Source: a virus. From it: a stretch of DNA of 64,000 nt. The number at the start of each line of letters is the position of its first letter. Position 1 is the first letter of the stretch. The translations under genes were made by a program, and so were the position numbers. The stretch is taken from the IMG/VR virus record IMGVR_UViG_3300006339_000005, positions 1 to 64,000 of that record; one strand, written 5' to 3'. The notes beneath the pieces are model-generated. The model saw only the letters and a list, made by a program, of their open reading frames with translations. It was not told the origin of the DNA and did no database searches. Positions 25,098-35,935 of the stretch are shown in pieces.

Positions 25098-28000
25098 ATG
25101 GCTGAATTTAAACTAGGTAGAATAAGATTTATATGGAAAGGTGCTTGGGTTACAAGTACCGAATATTTCCGTGATGATATAATTCGCTACGGCGGACGAA
25201 CATATATCTGTATTTCAGGGCATACATCAGCGGTATTATTTGTAACAGACGAAGACACTAAATGGCAGAAATTTTCCGACGGTTCAGAATGGCAAAGCGA
25301 CTGGAATTCAGGCGCTGTTTACAAAGTTAATGACATTGTAAAATACGGCGGATATCTATATATTTGTAACACAGGACATACATCAGAAACTCCGGGTGGT
25401 AAATTAGAAACAGACCAAGCAAAATGGGATCTATTTTCTGAAGGGTTTGACTGGAAAGATATTTGGGAAACTAGTACACATTATAAAGTTAATGACATTG
25501 TAAAATATGGCGGAACACTTTACCTATGTACAGTCCCACATACATCTTCAGGAACATTTCAATCTGATGAAGATGGATTAGAAGCAGACAGTGACAAATG
25601 GGATATTTTTGCACAAGGTCAAGATTGGAAAACTGATTGGGTTCAAGCAACAAGATATAAAAAACACGACGAAGTAAAATACGGTGGACAACTTTATATT
25701 TGTAATGAAGGACACATTTCCGGATCAACAGTAGAAGGTTTAGAAGCAGACCAAACTAAATGGGACTACTTACATAAAGGTATAGAATATAAATCAGTTC
25801 ACGCAGGAACAACAAGATATAAAGTTAATGATGTTGTTAAGTCAGGCGGCGGACTATGGATTTGTAATAATTACCACACATCAACAACAACGTTAGCCGC
25901 AGATGTAACAGTATCAGGTAGCGTAGCAACTATTGGTACTATTAGTGGTCCTGATGCAACACGTACTGCTGGAACTTATAATGACGTAAAAGGTACAACA
26001 AGTGGTTCAGGTGATGTAGCAAACACAAGATTTAATATTGTTATTGATGGCGCAGGCGCGGCAACATCAGTTACAGTCGTTCACGGAGGTACTGGCCACG
26101 TAGCAACAGACGTAATTTCAATTCCTAATACACAAATTGGTGGATCGGGTGCAACACTTACATTTAACGTTGCATCAATTGAAAATACTACACAATGGTA
26201 TGAATTTGTTGCAGGTTTAGAATTTGAAGACAGTTGGTCAGGTGCAACAAGTTACCAACCAGGTGACTTTGTAACTTACGGTGGTTACTCTTACATTTCA
26301 AAAACAAATAATACTAACATTCTTCCGTTTGGTAACGCAGGCGACTGGGATTTATTTACAACTGGATTTAACTTACAAGGTGATTACAATAACGGTACTG
26401 CTTATAAAGTAGGTGATGTTATTAGACTTGGTGGTTACACATATCTTGCTAAAGCAAATACAACAGGTAATAGACCACCTAACTTAACTTATTGGGAAAG
26501 ATTAAACCAAGGTATTGAATGGAAAGATGCCTGGGCAGATGCAACACTTTATGATGCCGGCGATGCTGTACGAGGTATAGGAAATGTTAACTCTTATATT
26601 TGTATACTAGCACACACATCAGATGAAATTAGTGTACAAAATAGACCAGACCAAGACGTAGCAGGAACTTACTGGCAATTATTAAGTGGTGGTGTTGAAT
26701 CAGGAAACTTAACTACTGTTGGTGATTTAGTTTACTACGGTGGGTCAGGTCCTGTTAGACTACCAATTGGTACTCCTGGACAAGTATTAAAAGTTAATGC
26801 GGCTGGCGATGCTCCTGAATGGGCATACTTTGGATCAGTTGATGGTGTTTACTATGTGTCTCCAAATGGAACAGATGGTGTTGCACCAGTAGACGGAATT
26901 ACACTTGATAAACCTTGGAGATCAGTTAGATATGCATTAAATGAAATTAGAAAAGGGCCTAGAAATCCAGACGGTGCAAATTTATTAAAACGTAATAAAG
27001 CATTCTTAATGGAAGAAGCTGGTATACAATATGTTGCTTGGAAAATAGCAAATAACTCAGCACCTTTCAGTACAGGTTATACACATGACGCGGCAAAATG
27101 TAGTCGTGATATGGGAATTATTATTGATGGTTTTCTTTACGACATTGGTCATGGTGACAATCGACGTAGTGTAGCAAATGCTTTATCATTCTTTTCACTT
27201 GCTGGAGCAAGTTATATTGAAGGACAAGCATTACAAAACGTTGATGTAATTAATTACATGGTATCAGTTATTGATACTACACTTAGAAATTTAGCACCAG
27301 CAACAAATTATCAAACAACAAATGGTATTGCAGGTGGATCACAAGTTATACAAAAAATTGATGCAACAAAGAATGTTGAAGCAGGTGTTTATGCACGTAT
27401 TCAAGAATTAGCGGCAATAATTACTGATGCAATCTCGGCGGGTAGTATTTCTACTATACCACCAGAAGCATTTGCATACAATACATTATTTGTAAAAACA
27501 GGAATATACAAAGAAACATTACCAATGATTGTTCCAGAAGGAACAGCAGTTATTGGTGACGAATTACGTTCAACGGAAATTAATGCATTAGGTTCAGAAG
27601 ATTCTGTAACTACTCTTGAGCATACAACATTAACACTTAATGGATTGTTACATATTAAATCTATTATTGATAACATTTGTGTTAACGGTGCAATTACAAA
27701 AACTCCGGCAGGTGCCCACTTAACAATGGATTCATTTAGTGGCGCAGATGCTTTAAGAACAGCAGGAACATATACAGGTGTAACAGGTACAAGTTCTGGA
27801 ACAGGTACTGTAGGAACATTTGATATTGTTGTTGATGGTTCAGGTGCAGTTACAAGTATTACAGTTATTACAGCTGGGCACGGACACGTAATTAATAATA
27901 CAATTACAATTGATGATGCTAACTTAGGTGGTGGCGCCGCGGCAAACTTTACAATGGATGTTGCAACAATTGCCGCAGGTAATACACTTACACAAGATGT

Positions 28001-31000
28001 AGCATTACCGGCAGGTACTGCAACGGCAGGTACACGAGCACAAGAATTATTCCAAGACATTCATGATAAAATTAATAATGAAGTATTTGGTGTAGGTACA
28101 GCGCCAGAAACAACAGGTAAAACTGGAAGAGATTCAACACAAGGTTATGTTGATGCAAGATTAAGAATTTTTGAGAATTTAGATTTTATTGCTGAAGAAG
28201 TTGTAGCATACTTACAAACAACTTATACTAGCAAATATGATTTTACTAAAGATGCAAAATGCAAAAGTGATATGAAAGCATATCTAGATGCAGTTATACA
28301 TGACTTAGAAAATTATGGAAATTATAAATCAATTTTATACGGACGATGGTCTTCAAATGCTGTTAAAGGTTCGAAGCACGAAGATATGTATTATTGCCAA
28401 AATGCAACTGGCGTAAGAAATCAAACAGTTCAAGGACTAAAAGGTACATTTTATAGAGCAAGTGCTACAACGGCAATTCAACACGGTAAAGAAGAAGGTG
28501 ATATAATTGAACTTAGAGATATTAATGTTAATTGTTCATTAGCAAATAAAATATATCCGCTAGTTAATTCACTTCATACTCCAACAGCGGCAACATATTC
28601 ACCGTCGACGGGACTAATGGAATTAACTATTGGTCAGCACGGTTATAGAGCTAATCAATATGTTAGTATTGCTACAGATAGTTTAACTTTTAGTTGTACA
28701 TTCGATAATAATGCAACAAATCATACATATCCAAGAGCAACAGGATCATCCCATCCAGGTGGCGCCGATCCTGCTTACAATACACCAGTTGAAATTACAA
28801 CTGTCGGCGGAACAACAATTACTGTAGATGTTGGTACAGGAAGTGCTGATTCTCATAGTGTATCAGCCGCAACATATACACCTGCAACAGGAGTAATGGA
28901 ACTAACTATTGGGTCACATACTTTAGTAACTGGTAATTATGTTGATCTTGTTACAGATAGCTTAACTTTTACTTGTGCTTTAGATAGTCATGCAACAAAT
29001 CATACATATCCAAGAGCAACAGGTTCATCTGCTTCTTATAGTGTATCAGCGGCAACATATACACCAGCAACGGGAGTAATGGAACTAACTATTGGCTCAC
29101 ATCAATATGAAACTGGCAAATTTGTTAATATTGCTATGGATAGTTTAACGTTTACTTGTGCTTTAGATAGTCATGCAACAAATCATACATATCCAAGAGC
29201 AAGTGGATCATCTGCTCCAGGTGGATATGATTATGCTTATAATACACCAGTAGAAATTACAAGTAAAACAGCAACAACAATTACAATAAATGTTGGTATA
29301 TCAAGTAATACGTCAGCACATACATTTGTAAGTGCTACTGCTGATTGTATAACAAATCCAGGATCTGTAGTTGATACTCCAACAGCGGCAACATATGATG
29401 CGGCAACTGGTTTAATGACATTAACTATTGGATCACATGGTTATAAAGTTGGTCATTATGTTAATATTGCTACAGATAGTTTAACGTTTACTTGTACATT
29501 CGATAATAATGCAACAAATCATACATATCCAAGAGCAAGTGGATCATCCTATGCAGGTGGCGCCGACCCAGCTTACAATATATCAGTGCCAATTACGGCA
29601 GTAGGAGCAACAACGATTACAATGAATGTTGGTACAGGAAGTGCTGACACTCATAGTGTATCAGCGGCAACATATACACCAACAACGGGAGTAATGGAAC
29701 TAACTATTGGCTCACATACTTTAGTAACTGGTAATTATGTTGATCTTGCTACAGATAGCTTAACATTTACTTGTACATTCGATAATAATGCAACAAATCA
29801 TACATATCCAAGAGCAAGTGGATCAGCGGCTTCTTATAGTGTATCAGCCGCAACATATACACCTGCAACAGGAGTAATGGAACTAACTATTGGATCACAT
29901 CAATATGAAACTGGCAAATTTATTAAGATTGCTACAGATAGCTTAACATTTACTTGTGCTTTAGATAGTCATGCAACAAATCATACATATCCAAGAGCAA
30001 CAGGTTCATCTGCTCCAGGCGGAGCTGACTATGCCTACGATACACCAGTAGAAATTACTGGAGTAACAGCAACAACAATTACAATGAATGTTGGTATATC
30101 AAGTGATACGTCAGTACATACATTTGTAAGTGCTACTGCTGATTGTATAACAAATCCAGGCGGAGCAGACTATGTACACAATACACCAATTGCAATTACT
30201 GGAGTAACAGCAACAACAATTACAATGAATGTCGGTACAGGAAACATTACCTCTTATACTCCATCAGCGGCAACATATACACCAGCAACGGGAGTAATGG
30301 AACTAACTATTGGGTCACATACTTTAGTGGCTGGTAATTATGTTGATCTTGCTACAGATAGCTTAACATTTACTTGTGCTTTAGATAGTCATGCAACAAA
30401 TCATACATATCCAAGAGCATCAGGAAGTGCCGCACCAGGTGGTGCTGACTATGCCTACGCTACACCAGTAGAAATTACTGGAGTAACAGCAACAACAATT
30501 ACAATGAACGTAGGTGTATCAAGTGATACGTCAGCACATACATTTGTAAGTGCTACTGCTGATTGTGTAACGAATTCAACGGCACATACATTTGTAAGTG
30601 CTACTGCTGATTGTGTAGCAAATTCAACGGCACATACATTTGTAAGTGCAACCGCTGGTGCGATCACAGGCGGAGGTGACTATGTACACAATACACCAAT
30701 TGCAATTACTGGAGTAACAGCAACAACAATTACAATGAACGTAGGTGTATCAAGTGATCTATCGGCACATACATTTGTAAGTGCTACTGCTGATTGTGTA
30801 ACAAATTCAATGGCACATACATTTATAAGTGCTACTGCTGATTGTATATCAAGTGAAGAAACAACATTTAAGATGTTGGCATCTAATGCAACAGCAACAA
30901 CATTTGATGTAGATCTTGGAACAAGTACAATTGCTCAAACTTATGTTAAGGGTGGCGTAGCTATTCCTCAAACAGGAACACAAGAAGGTAATAGACTTGA

Positions 31001-34000
31001 TATTCGAAACTTCGATTATGACACAGGAACTGGTATTGCTACAATTACAACAATGGGCGGTGCTACTGTTCAAGCTATAAACCATGGTAAAAGTTATGGT
31101 GATTTAATTGAGATAGATAGTGTACTAATGAGTTGTGCTCAAGGTAATAAAACGTATCCAGTAAATACTTTTTCAACAGCACATTCAACTGCTCAACAAT
31201 TTACAGTTTTAGCTTCAGGCTTAACTGCAACGGAATTTGAAATTGATATTGGAACAAGTACAACTGCAACAACTTATGTTAGTGGTGGTACAGTTGTTAA
31301 AACTGGTAATGTTAGATTAACAATTACAGGTTTTGCTTATGACATAGGAACTGGTATTGCTACAGTTACTACAGGAACTCACAGTTTATCAGCAAGTGAT
31401 AATGTACAAATACGCGGCGTTGTTATGACGTGTGCTCACGGAACTAAAGTATACCCAGCAATACCTCATGCAGGAATTTATCCAGTAACAAGCGTACCTG
31501 ATGATGATACATTAGACTTTTTCCTACCACCTAGTGCTATTGCACATACTTACGTTAGTGGTGGAACAGTAAAATCAGTAACGATATCTAATGTTGGTAG
31601 TTCAACAGGAATTACAAATTTAGTTTATGTTAACGACACAGGACTTGCTACTGTTACTTCAGCAACACATGGACTAGCTGTAGGTGATAGAGTTAAAATA
31701 TCAAGCGTTACACTTTCTTGTTCAACTGGAAATAAAGTATATCCAGATGCAAATGTATCTTCAGGTGTATTTTATGTTTATGATGTACCTGATGGTAACA
31801 CATTTATTTTTGGTATGGATAGAAGTGATGTCGCACTTACTTACGTTAGTGGTGGGTCAGCACAAAAAGTTACACCGAATTTAACTAATACTGTTAATAT
31901 AACTAGTTTTGTATTTGACACACACTCAGGACATGGATTGGTTGCAACTAATCTTGTTAAGTTACGAGGTATAGAAACAACTTGTTCATATGGAAGTAAA
32001 ATTTATCCACAAATGCCGTTCTCAGGAACGTTTCCGATTACTAGAAAAGTTAGTGATACAGAATTTAACTTCTTCTTACCAGATAGTAATATCGACCACA
32101 CTTATGTTAGTGGTGGTACAGTTAAAACAGTTACAGTTACTAATGTAGGTAATTCAACAAACATTACAGCATTTGATTATAACAACACAACTGGATACAC
32201 AACTGTTGACTCTACGGCTCACGGATTAGCTGTAAATGATTATGTAAGAATTCAAAGTGTAAAAGTTTCTTGTACACAAGGAGAAAAGGTTTATCCTGAT
32301 GCTCATTCAAGTTCAGCAATCTTTGTAGTTTACGATGTTCTTGGTCCTAATAGATTTGTTTATGCTATGGATAAGAGTACATTTGTTCACACTTATGTTA
32401 GTGGTGGTATTGTACAAAAAATTACATACACAGCAACAGATTCTAAACCTATAAGTGCTTTTAGGTATGAACCAAAAGGACTTGTAAATGAGTACGGAAC
32501 AAAACGTCCAAATTCAGGAGCATTTTTATCCTTAGATCCAAGTTGGGGACCAAATGATAACGAAGCGTTCATTCACTTAAAATCTCCTTACATTCAAAAC
32601 GTTACTACAATAGGTGAAAAATGTGTTGGTTGTAAGATTGATGGTGACTTACACGCAGGCGGACTTGACTCTTTTGTTTGTAATGACTTTACGCAAATTG
32701 TTGACGAAGGTATTTCTATATGGTGTACTAATTTAGGTAGAGTAGAACTTGTTTCGGTCTTTACATACTATGGACACATTGGATACTTTGCAGAAAACGG
32801 TGGAAAAATTCGTGCTACAAACGGAAACAACTCCTATGGAGACTTTGGTTCAGTAGCAGAAGGTATTGACTTAACAGAAGAGGCAATTATAGCATACGTT
32901 GACAATAGATCATATCAAGCAGTTATTGGTAATGTTATCGTTAACAACAATAGTATTATTGCAATTGAATACACTAATTGTGGACGAGATTATGTTTCAG
33001 CAAATACAAGTTATACATTTACAGGAGATGGTTACGGTATAACAGGAGCAACTGCGGTAACTGTTACTGGCGGTGTTTCACAAGTTAGACTACTTGGTAC
33101 TTCAAGTACATTTGGTGGTGCAGATTATATTACAGCTACTAATACAATTCAAGCTGGAACTGATACACAAATTACATTATCAAATACAGATACTGCTATA
33201 AGTTCAGCATACTTAGGAATGGCGATTGTACTTACAAGTGGTAAAGGTGCAGGACAAATTGCATACATTGATACATATGACGCGGCTACAAAAGTTGCTA
33301 CAGTTCTAAAACCAAACGACGATACTGCTGGTTGGAATCATATGACTGGTGCAACGATTGAAACATTATTAGATAATACAACAACATATAGTATTGAACC
33401 AAGAGTAACAATTACTGCTCCTAGCGGTGACGGATCAACAGCTACAGGTACTGCAAAAGGTAGAGCAAAAGTTGTAGATGGAAAAATAATTGAAGTTAGA
33501 CTTTATGATCCAGGTGCAAGTTATATTACTAAACCTACAGTAACATTTACTGATCCTAACAATACAGCAGAAGCATTATACGAAGTTTATCTTGGTGATG
33601 GTGCATTAACACAACCTACATTTACTGATCCAGGGACAGGATGGACAAGTGTAAGTGCTACTGTACTTGACGTAGGAGTAACTAAAAATATTACAGGTGT
33701 AACATATACAGCTAACCCATTTGCAGTATCATTACTTGAAGGAAATAAAGAATATATTAAAGACGAAGTTACTGCTTGGATTGATAATCAAATTGCAGGC
33801 GGTACTAATCCAAGTCTATGGCTTAACTTTGTACATGATAAAGTTAAATGTGAAAGAGATATTGGATTCTTAATTGATGCATTCGTTCACGATTTAAAAT
33901 ACGGAAGTAACAGAGATACAGTTACAGCCGCTCGAAGATATTGGATTGGATCTACCTTTGTTGGTGGTGAAACAACTCAAATAATTGCGGCATATGAACA

Positions 34001-35216
34001 AATGAGAATTATTATTTTAGATTATATCTTAGATAATACTTTATATGCTTCGTTACAAACTGTAACAACACAAATTACATATGGTAACAACGGTGAAGCA
34101 GGAGCTCAAACTAGATGTGCTGAATTAATTTCTATTATTACACACGTTGTTGCACACGGACTAGCAGTAATACCAGAAAGTGGCGGCGAAGGTTATGTAG
34201 ATATTACTGTTACAGGACATAATATTTTAAGTCAAACAAAAGTTAAAGTTGATGGTATTGTAGGAACACATCAATTAAATAACAATACTTTCTATGTTAA
34301 TGTTGTTGACGTTGATACTTTAAGATTATATATTGACGAAAACTTATTACATCCAGCAGTCGGAGATAACTTCACTACATATATTTCAGATGGTACAATT
34401 GTTCACGGTGCTGGTTATAGAGATGAAAAACAAAACGGAAAATATTTACAAGTTGAATCAATGTTAGCAATTCCTCAATCAGGAGCAAACATTGAATTTG
34501 CTACTGTACCAAATACGTGGTTTAAACTAGTTTCGGTTACAAACTTAACAGGAAGTAACCCTTATTCTGCACTATTACAATTGAGTCCAGATTTAACTAT
34601 TCCACAAGCACCACTACATGGTGAAAAGGTAACAATTAGAATTAGATACAGTCAAGTTCGACTAACAGGACACGACTTCTTACACGTTGGTACTGGTAAC
34701 TTTGTTAGCACAAACTATCCAGGACAACCTGCTGTATTAACAGATCAACTTGACGAAGCTGTTGATAGTGGTGGCGGGCGTGTATTCCTAACATCAACGG
34801 ATCAATCTGGTAACTTTAGAGTTGGTGATTTATTTACGGTTGAACAAGCTACAGGTATAGCAACCCTAAATGCAGATGCATTTAGTATTTCAGGATTACA
34901 AGAATTACAATTAGGTAGTGTTGAACTTGGTACTGCTGGTGCTACTATTAATGAGTTTAGTACAGATGGCACATTTACAGCAAATAGTGATCAAATTGTT
35001 CCTACGCAACGTGCAATTAAGACATTTATTACGTCCCAAATTGGTGGCGGTGCATCGGAATTGAACGTAAATAGTGTAACAGCAGGTATTATTAATATTC
35101 AAGGCAACACAATCACTACAACGACGGGTGCTAGAATAAATACAACTGCAACAATGCATTTCTCAGCTGGAGTAAGTGGAGCCCCTGTAGCGATGCAACA
35201 GTTTTTACTGAGTTAA
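25098..35216 (+). CDS. giant modular virion protein, 3372 aa
   Basis: Paralogue of the 1752-aa protein. The N-terminal 500 residues again have eight CBM5/12-like modules, the fifth interrupted by a GG-rich beta insert. A beta-helix start (YYVSPNGTDGVAPVDG, VKTGIYKETLPMIVPEGT) and end (SPYIQNVTTIGEKCVGCKID) match those of the paralogue. They are separated by about 1340 extra residues: seven copies of a YTPATGVMELTIGSH...SLTFTC module, a 48-nt tandem repeat, and several LTYVSGG-type modules. Residues about 2880-3030 are a helical module (GNKEYIKDEVTAWID then KCERDIGFLIDAF). The C-terminal 200 residues match the paralogue (VRLTGHDFLHVGTG, STDQSGNFRVGDLF). A surface fibre or sheath-associated protein is likely; no enzyme motif is seen. 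Confidence 0.65.
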   Translation: MAEFKLGRIRFIWKGAWVTSTEYFRDDIIRYGGRTYICISGHTSAVLFVTDEDTKWQKFSDGSEWQSDWNSGAVYKVNDIVKYGGYLYICNTGHTSETPGGKLETDQAKWDLFSEGFDWKDIWETSTHYKVNDIVKYGGTLYLCTVPHTSSGTFQSDEDGLEADSDKWDIFAQGQDWKTDWVQATRYKKHDEVKYGGQLYICNEGHISGSTVEGLEADQTKWDYLHKGIEYKSVHAGTTRYKVNDVVKSGGGLWICNNYHTSTTTLAADVTVSGSVATIGTISGPDATRTAGTYNDVKGTTSGSGDVANTRFNIVIDGAGAATSVTVVHGGTGHVATDVISIPNTQIGGSGATLTFNVASIENTTQWYEFVAGLEFEDSWSGATSYQPGDFVTYGGYSYISKTNNTNILPFGNAGDWDLFTTGFNLQGDYNNGTAYKVGDVIRLGGYTYLAKANTTGNRPPNLTYWERLNQGIEWKDAWADATLYDAGDAVRGIGNVNSYICILAHTSDEISVQNRPDQDVAGTYWQLLSGGVESGNLTTVGDLVYYGGSGPVRLPIGTPGQVLKVNAAGDAPEWAYFGSVDGVYYVSPNGTDGVAPVDGITLDKPWRSVRYALNEIRKGPRNPDGANLLKRNKAFLMEEAGIQYVAWKIANNSAPFSTGYTHDAAKCSRDMGIIIDGFLYDIGHGDNRRSVANALSFFSLAGASYIEGQALQNVDVINYMVSVIDTTLRNLAPATNYQTTNGIAGGSQVIQKIDATKNVEAGVYARIQELAAIITDAISAGSISTIPPEAFAYNTLFVKTGIYKETLPMIVPEGTAVIGDELRSTEINALGSEDSVTTLEHTTLTLNGLLHIKSIIDNICVNGAITKTPAGAHLTMDSFSGADALRTAGTYTGVTGTSSGTGTVGTFDIVVDGSGAVTSITVITAGHGHVINNTITIDDANLGGGAAANFTMDVATIAAGNTLTQDVALPAGTATAGTRAQELFQDIHDKINNEVFGVGTAPETTGKTGRDSTQGYVDARLRIFENLDFIAEEVVAYLQTTYTSKYDFTKDAKCKSDMKAYLDAVIHDLENYGNYKSILYGRWSSNAVKGSKHEDMYYCQNATGVRNQTVQGLKGTFYRASATTAIQHGKEEGDIIELRDINVNCSLANKIYPLVNSLHTPTAATYSPSTGLMELTIGQHGYRANQYVSIATDSLTFSCTFDNNATNHTYPRATGSSHPGGADPAYNTPVEITTVGGTTITVDVGTGSADSHSVSAATYTPATGVMELTIGSHTLVTGNYVDLVTDSLTFTCALDSHATNHTYPRATGSSASYSVSAATYTPATGVMELTIGSHQYETGKFVNIAMDSLTFTCALDSHATNHTYPRASGSSAPGGYDYAYNTPVEITSKTATTITINVGISSNTSAHTFVSATADCITNPGSVVDTPTAATYDAATGLMTLTIGSHGYKVGHYVNIATDSLTFTCTFDNNATNHTYPRASGSSYAGGADPAYNISVPITAVGATTITMNVGTGSADTHSVSAATYTPTTGVMELTIGSHTLVTGNYVDLATDSLTFTCTFDNNATNHTYPRASGSAASYSVSAATYTPATGVMELTIGSHQYETGKFIKIATDSLTFTCALDSHATNHTYPRATGSSAPGGADYAYDTPVEITGVTATTITMNVGISSDTSVHTFVSATADCITNPGGADYVHNTPIAITGVTATTITMNVGTGNITSYTPSAATYTPATGVMELTIGSHTLVAGNYVDLATDSLTFTCALDSHATNHTYPRASGSAAPGGADYAYATPVEITGVTATTITMNVGVSSDTSAHTFVSATADCVTNSTAHTFVSATADCVANSTAHTFVSATAGAITGGGDYVHNTPIAITGVTATTITMNVGVSSDLSAHTFVSATADCVTNSMAHTFISATADCISSEETTFKMLASNATATTFDVDLGTSTIAQTYVKGGVAIPQTGTQEGNRLDIRNFDYDTGTGIATITTMGGATVQAINHGKSYGDLIEIDSVLMSCAQGNKTYPVNTFSTAHSTAQQFTVLASGLTATEFEIDIGTSTTATTYVSGGTVVKTGNVRLTITGFAYDIGTGIATVTTGTHSLSASDNVQIRGVVMTCAHGTKVYPAIPHAGIYPVTSVPDDDTLDFFLPPSAIAHTYVSGGTVKSVTISNVGSSTGITNLVYVNDTGLATVTSATHGLAVGDRVKISSVTLSCSTGNKVYPDANVSSGVFYVYDVPDGNTFIFGMDRSDVALTYVSGGSAQKVTPNLTNTVNITSFVFDTHSGHGLVATNLVKLRGIETTCSYGSKIYPQMPFSGTFPITRKVSDTEFNFFLPDSNIDHTYVSGGTVKTVTVTNVGNSTNITAFDYNNTTGYTTVDSTAHGLAVNDYVRIQSVKVSCTQGEKVYPDAHSSSAIFVVYDVLGPNRFVYAMDKSTFVHTYVSGGIVQKITYTATDSKPISAFRYEPKGLVNEYGTKRPNSGAFLSLDPSWGPNDNEAFIHLKSPYIQNVTTIGEKCVGCKIDGDLHAGGLDSFVCNDFTQIVDEGISIWCTNLGRVELVSVFTYYGHIGYFAENGGKIRATNGNNSYGDFGSVAEGIDLTEEAIIAYVDNRSYQAVIGNVIVNNNSIIAIEYTNCGRDYVSANTSYTFTGDGYGITGATAVTVTGGVSQVRLLGTSSTFGGADYITATNTIQAGTDTQITLSNTDTAISSAYLGMAIVLTSGKGAGQIAYIDTYDAATKVATVLKPNDDTAGWNHMTGATIETLLDNTTTYSIEPRVTITAPSGDGSTATGTAKGRAKVVDGKIIEVRLYDPGASYITKPTVTFTDPNNTAEALYEVYLGDGALTQPTFTDPGTGWTSVSATVLDVGVTKNITGVTYTANPFAVSLLEGNKEYIKDEVTAWIDNQIAGGTNPSLWLNFVHDKVKCERDIGFLIDAFVHDLKYGSNRDTVTAARRYWIGSTFVGGETTQIIAAYEQMRIIILDYILDNTLYASLQTVTTQITYGNNGEAGAQTRCAELISIITHVVAHGLAVIPESGGEGYVDITVTGHNILSQTKVKVDGIVGTHQLNNNTFYVNVVDVDTLRLYIDENLLHPAVGDNFTTYISDGTIVHGAGYRDEKQNGKYLQVESMLAIPQSGANIEFATVPNTWFKLVSVTNLTGSNPYSALLQLSPDLTIPQAPLHGEKVTIRIRYSQVRLTGHDFLHVGTGNFVSTNYPGQPAVLTDQLDEAVDSGGGRVFLTSTDQSGNFRVGDLFTVEQATGIATLNADAFSISGLQELQLGSVELGTAGATINEFSTDGTFTANSDQIVPTQRAIKTFITSQIGGGASELNVNSVTAGIINIQGNTITTTTGARINTTATMHFSAGVSGAPVAMQQFLLS
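28575..30855 (+). repeat. seven-copy repeat array inside the 3372-aa gene
   Basis: Seven copies of a roughly 60-110-codon module (VSAATYTPATGVMELTIGSH ... SLTFTC then D..ATNHTYPRA.GS) with near-identical DNA between many copies. Copies 1-3 and 4-6 form a higher-order duplication of about 800 bases: the starts at about 28577 and 29378 are followed by the same order of sub-types (GADPAYN, TLVTGNYVDL, QYETGKF). The seventh copy begins near 30258. Confidence 0.8.
30535..30850 (+). repeat. 48-base tandem repeats encoding HTFVSATADC
   Basis: Short direct repeats, period 48 bases (16 aa), encoding STAHTFVSATADCVTNS-like units. Three consecutive copies lie at about 30535-30660 and two more at about 30765-30850. 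They differ by only a few bases. Because the unit is a multiple of 3, gain or loss of copies keeps the frame. Confidence 0.7.
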
Positions 35217-35228
35217 AGGAGAGAATAA

Positions 35229-35549
35229 ATGGCCACAGGACGATTAGGAATAGCAGATTTGGCGGCAGGCGCAAATACGTCTCTTTATACCGTTCCGGCT
35301 AACACTTTTTCAATTGTTAGTTTAAATATGGTAAACAGAGGATATTCTGCTTTAGCCGTTAGAGTTGCAGTTTGTAGTACAGCTACACCAACTGATGCTG
35401 AATGGATAGAGTATGATGTTGAGCTTCTGTCAAAAGGAGTGCTAGAAAGAACAGGTATTGCATTGGCGGCAGGGCAAATACTTGTAGTATATGCGAGTGC
35501 CGTAAGTGTAAGTGCAGTTTGTTTCGGAATTGAAACTTCGACTGCATAA
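35229..35549 (+). CDS. small beta-rich virion protein, 106 aa
   Basis: Begins MATGRLGIADLAAGANTSLYTVPANT. It shows the same strand order as the small genes at 14252 and 19071, ending in AAGQILVVYAS and a final strand SAVCFGIET. It lies 12 bases after the giant gene with AAGGAGAG before it. The repeated placement of this family beside large fibre genes suggests a shared adaptor or collar role, which is inference. Confidence 0.6.
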   Translation: MATGRLGIADLAAGANTSLYTVPANTFSIVSLNMVNRGYSALAVRVAVCSTATPTDAEWIEYDVELLSKGVLERTGIALAAGQILVVYASAVSVSAVCFGIETSTA

Positions 35550-35557
35550 GATAAATA
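35550..35557 (+). promoter_or_regulatory. T4-type late promoter (GATAAATA)
   Basis: GATAAATA begins one base after the preceding stop and lies 23 bases before the ATG at 35581. Confidence 0.65.
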
Positions 35558-35580
35558 TAAACAGTTAAAGGATAAACACA

Positions 35581-35913
35581 ATGGGAAGATACATATCAAC
35601 AACAGGAACGTCGAGTGCGGTACTTGTGGAGAAATCTACTACGTACACGGCCAAAGTTAATGAAAGAGTCTTAGCCAATACATCAGGCGGAGCGTGGACT
35701 TTAACGCTTCCAGTTAGTACTTCGTTGTTGATAAACGACGTTGTGCAAGTCATTGATCCTACAGGTAATTTTGCAACAAACAATTTAACCGTAGCGAGAA
35801 ATGGGGCGAAGATCCAAAACCTGAATGAAGATTTGACCATGAACATTAACAACGTAGCTATTACCTTTATATACACAGGTAGTACTTATGGTTGGGTAAT
35901 GTCTGGTACATAA
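35581..35913 (+). CDS. small fibre-tip-like protein, 110 aa
   Basis: Contains LTLPVSTSLLINDVVQVIDP, NFATNNLTVARNGAKIQNLN and FIYTGSTYGWVMSGT, the pattern (L P ... GD.V...D..G....N..TV.R.G..I.....L) seen at the C-termini of many phage fibre and structural proteins. Here it is a free-standing gene. It starts MGRYISTTG. Late promoter and GTTAAAGGA precede it. It may be a partner of the Cys-rich proteins that follow 22 bases later. Confidence 0.65.
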   Translation: MGRYISTTGTSSAVLVEKSTTYTAKVNERVLANTSGGAWTLTLPVSTSLLINDVVQVIDPTGNFATNNLTVARNGAKIQNLNEDLTMNINNVAITFIYTGSTYGWVMSGT

Positions 35914-35935
35914 TATAAAGAAGAGGACGCTTTAG

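Noticed and set aside
27401-28060. 219-codon open frame antisense to the 3372-aa gene, and similar antisense frames at 4356-4787 and 16358-16873
   Set aside because: They mirror Ala/Thr/Gly-rich sense codons, have no ribosome sites, and look low-complexity; shadows of the real genes.
30535-30850. CRISPR-like regular repeats
   Set aside because: Repeats are contiguous, coding and in frame with no unique spacers.
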